DNA of 64,000 nt from Nibrella saemangeumensis. GTDB taxonomy: Bacteria > Bacteroidota > Bacteroidia > Cytophagales > Spirosomataceae. Under the pieces are notes generated by a model. That model had not been told where the DNA came from. It was given only the letters and a program-made list of their open reading frames with translations, and did not search any database. Both the position numbers and the translations under genes were made by a program. The DNA is taken from positions 1 to 64,000 of the forward strand of contig NZ_BAABHD010000021.1 of NCBI RefSeq assembly GCF_039541915.1, read 5' to 3'. This document shows, in pieces, positions 60,568 to 64,000 of this stretch (positions are counted from its first letter, which is position 1; every line of letters starts with the position of its first letter).

Positions 60568-61272
60568 ATGATTCAACTGACCAACATTGAGAAAGTCTAC
60601 CGTACCAGCACCATCGAAACCTTGGCGCTGAACAACGTCAACCTGACCATCCGCAAAGGCGAATTTGCTTCCATCATGGGGCCATCGGGCTGCGGCAAAA
60701 GTACGCTGCTGAATATCATGGGCCTGCTCGATCAGCCGTCGCAGGGCACCATTACGATTGACGGACAACCCGTAACGAGCTACAAAGACAAAGAACTGGC
60801 CCGGCTGCGGAACCAGAAAATCGGCTTTATCTTCCAGAGCTTCCACCTGATTAATGACTTGTCGGTGCTGGATAATGTGGAGATTCCGCTTTTATACAGA
60901 ACGGGTGAGTCAGCCGGCAAATCGCGCCGGGAGATGGCGAAAGCAGCCCTGGAGCGGGTAGGACTCAGCAACCGGATGAAGCACTTCCCCAGCCAGTTAT
61001 CGGGTGGTCAGAAACAGCGGGTTGCCATTGCGCGGGCTATTGTCGGTCAGCCCGAGATTATTCTTGCCGACGAACCGACCGGTAACCTGGACAGCGCCAT
61101 GGGTAATGAGATCCTGAGCATTCTTCAGCAACTCAACGACGAAGGCAGCACCATTGTGATGGTAACGCATGATGAAGCGATGGCGAAGAGAACGCACCGG
61201 CTCATCCGCCTTTTCGACGGTACGCAGGTGGCCGATACCCTCGTTTCTGCTGGCATCCCTGCGGGCGTGTAA
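60568..61272 (+). CDS. ABC exporter ATP-binding protein (MacB/LolD type)
   Basis: A 234-residue ATPase that drives the two permeases. Motifs are Walker A IMGPSGCGKSTLLNIMG, Q-loop GFIFQSFHLIND, signature QLSGGQKQRVAIARAIVG, Walker B IILADEPTGNLD and His in VMVTHDEAMAKR. The sequence groups with LolD/MacB-like ATPases of mechanotransmission transporters. TolC and the first permease gene flank it. Confidence 0.96.
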   Translation: MIQLTNIEKVYRTSTIETLALNNVNLTIRKGEFASIMGPSGCGKSTLLNIMGLLDQPSQGTITIDGQPVTSYKDKELARLRNQKIGFIFQSFHLINDLSVLDNVEIPLLYRTGESAGKSRREMAKAALERVGLSNRMKHFPSQLSGGQKQRVAIARAIVGQPEIILADEPTGNLDSAMGNEILSILQQLNDEGSTIVMVTHDEAMAKRTHRLIRLFDGTQVADTLVSAGIPAGV

Positions 61273-61349
61273 CCATAATCCGGCGTTTAATCTATCCATT
61301 CACCGAAACACCACATCGCCGGCAGGAATGCTGACGGAGACATACGACA

Positions 61350-62594
61350 ATGATACTGAACTACATCAAAATAGCCTGGAAGGTCCTGCTGCGGCACCCC
61401 TTCTATACGTTCATTACCCTCTTCGGCATCAGCCTGACCCTGACTGTCCTGATGGTACTAACCTCGTTTGTCGACCACCTGGTCGGCAGCCACTACCCCG
61501 AAAACCGACGCGACGAGTTACTGTACATTCAGCGCATGGCCCAGCGGGACTCAACGCGGCAGTCGACACGTATGGGGCCACTAAGCTACAATTTCATTAA
61601 ACAATACGTATTGCCGCTGAAAACCCCGGAGAAGGTGGGTGTAGCCAGCATGTTCAGCTTCGCCAATGCGTATGTAAACGGTCAGCGGCTTAGCCTGCAA
61701 ACGAAATTGACCGACGCCGGCTTTTGGGAAGTTACGGACTTTGAATTCTTGGAAGGCAAACCGTTCAATGAGCAGAATATTGCCAGTAACGACCACGTAG
61801 CGGTCATCACGGATGACTTAAAGAAGCAGTATTTCGAGGTTGATACGCAGCCGGTGGTGGGCAAGACCATTGAGGTCGATAACGAAACGTACCGGGTTAT
61901 TGGGGTGGTCCGGGGTGCACCGGTAACGCGACCCATTACGGCAGCCGACATCTACTTCCCGTACAATATCCGGAAGAGTAATTACAAATCGCCCGGTATG
62001 AACGGGAACTTTGTGGCGCTGCTGAAAGCGAAAAGTCCGGCGGACTTTCCGGCCATTAAAGAAGAATTCAACCAGACAGTGTCCAAAATCCCGCTGCCAC
62101 AGGAAGACGGCGGCTTTAAATACTACATTCTGGAAACCTCGGCCGATACCTACATAGAAGCCTGGCTGCATAACTTCTTTGACCGGCCCGCCAGCAGCAT
62201 TTTCTACTCTGTAATTGCCGTATTTATGCTTCTGTTTATGGGTCTGCCCGCCATCAATCTGGTCAATGTAAACGTGAGCCGGATCATGGAACGGGCTTCC
62301 GAAATCGGTATCCGGAAGGCCTTCGGTGCGCCGTCGAAAACGCTGATCTGGCAATTCATCATCGAGAACCTGTTCATTACCCTCATTGGCGGTGGTATCG
62401 CCCTGGGGCTGGCCTGCATTGTTATTTACCTGATCAACCAGAGCGGCTGGATTGCCAAAGCGGACCTGACCATCAACTTTTCGGTATTCGCCGTCAGCCT
62501 GCTGGTCTGCGTAGTCTTTGGCCTGCTCTCCGGCGTCGCGCCGGCCCTCCGCATGGCAAGACTCTCCATCGTCGACGCCCTGAAAGCAAGCTAA
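61350..62594 (+). CDS. ABC exporter permease, MacB/FtsX type
   Basis: A 414-residue permease with the four-helix MacB layout: first helix YTFITLFGISLTLTVLMVL, a large periplasmic domain of about 220 residues, and three helices at the C-terminal end, with the FtsX signature MERASEIGIRKAFGAPSKTL. It lacks an ATPase domain; the ATP-binding subunit is encoded by the preceding gene. It probably pairs with the next permease as a heterodimer. Confidence 0.94.
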   Translation: MILNYIKIAWKVLLRHPFYTFITLFGISLTLTVLMVLTSFVDHLVGSHYPENRRDELLYIQRMAQRDSTRQSTRMGPLSYNFIKQYVLPLKTPEKVGVASMFSFANAYVNGQRLSLQTKLTDAGFWEVTDFEFLEGKPFNEQNIASNDHVAVITDDLKKQYFEVDTQPVVGKTIEVDNETYRVIGVVRGAPVTRPITAADIYFPYNIRKSNYKSPGMNGNFVALLKAKSPADFPAIKEEFNQTVSKIPLPQEDGGFKYYILETSADTYIEAWLHNFFDRPASSIFYSVIAVFMLLFMGLPAINLVNVNVSRIMERASEIGIRKAFGAPSKTLIWQFIIENLFITLIGGGIALGLACIVIYLINQSGWIAKADLTINFSVFAVSLLVCVVFGLLSGVAPALRMARLSIVDALKAS

Positions 62595-62635
62595 TCAATC
62601 ATTCTATCATTCAACCATTCAATCCTTCCCACACC

Positions 62636-63829
62636 ATGTTACAGCATTTGTTCCGACTCATGTGGAATAAGAAGCGCGCTCACACTCTGCTGATTGTGGA
62701 GATCCTGGCTTCTTTTCTGGTTCTGTTCGGGGTAACGAGCCTTATCGTTTATAACCTCCGCAACTATACGCAGCCTATTGGTTTTGACTACCAGAACGTC
62801 TGGACCATTGACTTTAACGCCCGCGACCAGCCCGATTCGCTGGTGGCCGATATGATGCAGCGGATCAAAGAGCGCGCCAGAACCTATCCGCAGGTTGAGT
62901 CGGTAACCCTTTTCGGCAGCAACGCGCCCTATTCGATGAACACCCACAATTCGAATGTCACCTACGATAAGACCAGCACCATGACGCATATTTTCACCAG
63001 TGACTTTGATATGCCCCGTACGCTAAACGTACCGCTTCTTGAGGGACGCTGGTTCGATAAATCTGACGAACTGAAGGATGTCAGGACAGTGGTGATTAAC
63101 CAGCCGTTGCGGCAAAAGTTCTTTGGCGACGGGCAGGCCCTCGGCAAGCTCATCTATTTTGGAGGACCGGATAATAAAGACGGTAAGCCAGAGTATCTGA
63201 AGGTAATTGGTGTTACCGGCAACTTCAAATCACACGGCGAGTACCAGGAGAATATTGCCGGAGTGTTCCAGTTGTCGAAGGGCGAGTCGCGTGCCCACCA
63301 GCGAACCATGCTGGTAAAAGTAAAGCCTGGAACCGATGCCAGTTTTGAAGCGCAGCTGACCAGAGACCTGGGCACCATGACCCAGGGCTGGAACATTGAT
63401 GTGTCGTATATGGAAAACCAGCGTAAAAACGCCCATAAACTCACACTGGTCCCCATCATCATCTTTCTGGTGGTTAGCGGCTTTCTGCTCATCAACGTAG
63501 CCCTGGGGCTGTTTGGCATTCTGAACCTCAACATTGCCAAGCGCCGGTCGGAGATCGGTCTGCGCCGGGCGCTTGGTGCAACTGAATCGGGCATCTCTAC
63601 GCAGTTTGTCGGTGAAATCTGGGTACTGGCCACCTTCGGCCTGCTGATCGGCCTGCTCTTTGCTATTCAGTTTCCGCTGATGAACGTATTCGATCTGGAA
63701 GCCGGTATCTACATAACTGCCATAGCTATTTCTGTTGTCGTCATTTACCTGATCGTTACCCTCTGCGCCCTGTACCCAAGCCGCCAGGCCGCTACTATTC
63801 AGCCAGCAATGGCGCTGCATGAAGAATGA
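62636..63829 (+). CDS. ABC exporter permease, MacB/FtsX type (second subunit)
   Basis: A 397-residue permease with the same layout: first helix HTLLIVEILASFLVLFGVTS, a periplasmic domain and three C-terminal helices, including LNLNIAKRRSEIGLRRALGA and its FtsX signature. It is only distantly related to its partner. Its C-terminus ends with SRQAATIQPAMALHEE, a typical ending for this family. It closes the operon's structural genes and is followed by a palindrome before a response regulator start. Confidence 0.94.
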   Translation: MLQHLFRLMWNKKRAHTLLIVEILASFLVLFGVTSLIVYNLRNYTQPIGFDYQNVWTIDFNARDQPDSLVADMMQRIKERARTYPQVESVTLFGSNAPYSMNTHNSNVTYDKTSTMTHIFTSDFDMPRTLNVPLLEGRWFDKSDELKDVRTVVINQPLRQKFFGDGQALGKLIYFGGPDNKDGKPEYLKVIGVTGNFKSHGEYQENIAGVFQLSKGESRAHQRTMLVKVKPGTDASFEAQLTRDLGTMTQGWNIDVSYMENQRKNAHKLTLVPIIIFLVVSGFLLINVALGLFGILNLNIAKRRSEIGLRRALGATESGISTQFVGEIWVLATFGLLIGLLFAIQFPLMNVFDLEAGIYITAIAISVVVIYLIVTLCALYPSRQAATIQPAMALHEE

Positions 63830-63859
63830 TTTTTATGCTTTATTTTGCCATGCTGATGT

Positions 63860-63942
63860 TTTGTCATGCTGACGTAAGGAAGCATCTCAGACGTTTCTGA
63901 TGTAGCCAGATTAGAGATGCTTCCTTACGTCAGCATGACAAA
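63860..63942. repeat. Perfect 29-bp inverted repeat between the permease and the response regulator
   Basis: Arms 63860-63888 and 63914-63942 are exact complements (core GTCATGCTGACG and AAGGAAGCATCTC) around a 25-base loop. The GTCATGCTGA..GAAGCATCTC wording is typical of dispersed REP/MITE-like elements in Bacteroidetes. A partial copy of the first half (GCCATGCTGATG) precedes it. It may also form a transcription stop, although no T-tract follows. Confidence 0.85.
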
Positions 63943-63969
63943 CAAAACGCTGCCCCTGCCCCACGCCCC

Positions 63970-64000
63970 ATGCTTCTCATCATCGACGACGATATAGCCG
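63970..64000 (+). CDS. Response regulator, 3' truncated at the window edge
   Basis: Ten codons remain: MLLIIDDDIA. This is the typical beginning of a receiver domain, with the acidic cluster after the first strand. Because Bacteroidetes export operons with this gene order are often followed by a sigma-54-dependent regulator and its kinase, and a sigma-54-like promoter lies ahead of the operon, I expect an NtrC-type regulator. Only the receiver start is visible. Confidence 0.65.
   Translation, partial: MLLIIDDDIA

Overview
The window looks like chromosomal DNA of a Bacteroidetes bacterium, most probably a Cytophagales member of the Spirosomaceae type. Supporting signs: a type IX secretion (T9SS) C-terminal sorting domain on a subtilisin-like protease and a similar tail on a glycoside-hydrolase-like protein; a SusC/SusD pair; a DUF2911 protein; a siroheme sulfite/nitrite reductase with a fused C-terminal domain; and repeated TAnnTTTG boxes, the Bacteroidetes -7 promoter element, about 20-50 bases upstream of several starts. 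The G+C content appears to be slightly above 50 percent. I see no rRNA, tRNA, CRISPR array, transposase or prophage gene. Most of the window is a housekeeping and envelope region.

Layout. 1-5.1 kb: a truncated secreted protease, a macrodomain protein, a NUDIX hydrolase, a DUF2911 protein, a GNAT acetyltransferase and small proteins. 5.3-8.2 kb: sulfite/nitrite reductase and the siroheme methyltransferase CobA. 8.3-11.8 kb: a GHL10-type secreted protein, hisS and a 51-residue basic protein whose stop codon lies in a TAGTTAAT tandem repeat. 11.9-21.1 kb (minus strand): a run read in the order pyrG, yidC, an LpoA-like periplasmic protein, hemL, a glycine-rich membrane protein without any ATG, a family 2 glycosyltransferase and a small membrane protein. 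21.2-23.4 kb: nagB-type deaminase and a purine permease. 23.5-26.3 kb (minus strand): metY then metX, headed by a SAM-I riboswitch and a further structured leader. 26.5-29.7 kb: DciA-like protein, Kir-type potassium channel, LD-carboxypeptidase and a short-chain dehydrogenase. 29.8-31.1 kb: an M20 amidohydrolase. 31.5-36.6 kb: SusC, SusD and a lipoprotein. 36.9-41.1 kb: an RND efflux adaptor and pump. 41.2-46.3 kb: two NAD(P)-binding proteins, a beta-barrel protein, and an arginine deiminase with a CtlX-type hydrolase. 46.6-51.4 kb: sufC, sufD, sufS, sufE, a SufT-like gene and a bacilliredoxin. 51.4-57.6 kb: a membrane-anchored SGNH protein, a second glycosyltransferase, a dehydrogenase, an esterase and a DUF885 protein. 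57.8-64.0 kb: a MacAB/TolC-type export operon followed at the right edge by the first ten codons of a response regulator.

How the genes work together. Sulfur and iron-sulfur metabolism recurs: sulfite reduction with its siroheme enzyme, homoserine acetylation and sulfhydrylation under SAM control, and the Suf machinery. Envelope biogenesis and export form the second theme (YidC, LpoA-like protein, LD-carboxypeptidase, two efflux systems, glycosyltransferases). The most notable regulatory find is a probable sigma-54 promoter with three helically phased half-sites ahead of the MacAB-type operon, whose likely activator begins at the window edge. Several intergenic gaps hold long, near-perfect inverted repeats that look like dispersed REP/MITE-type elements.
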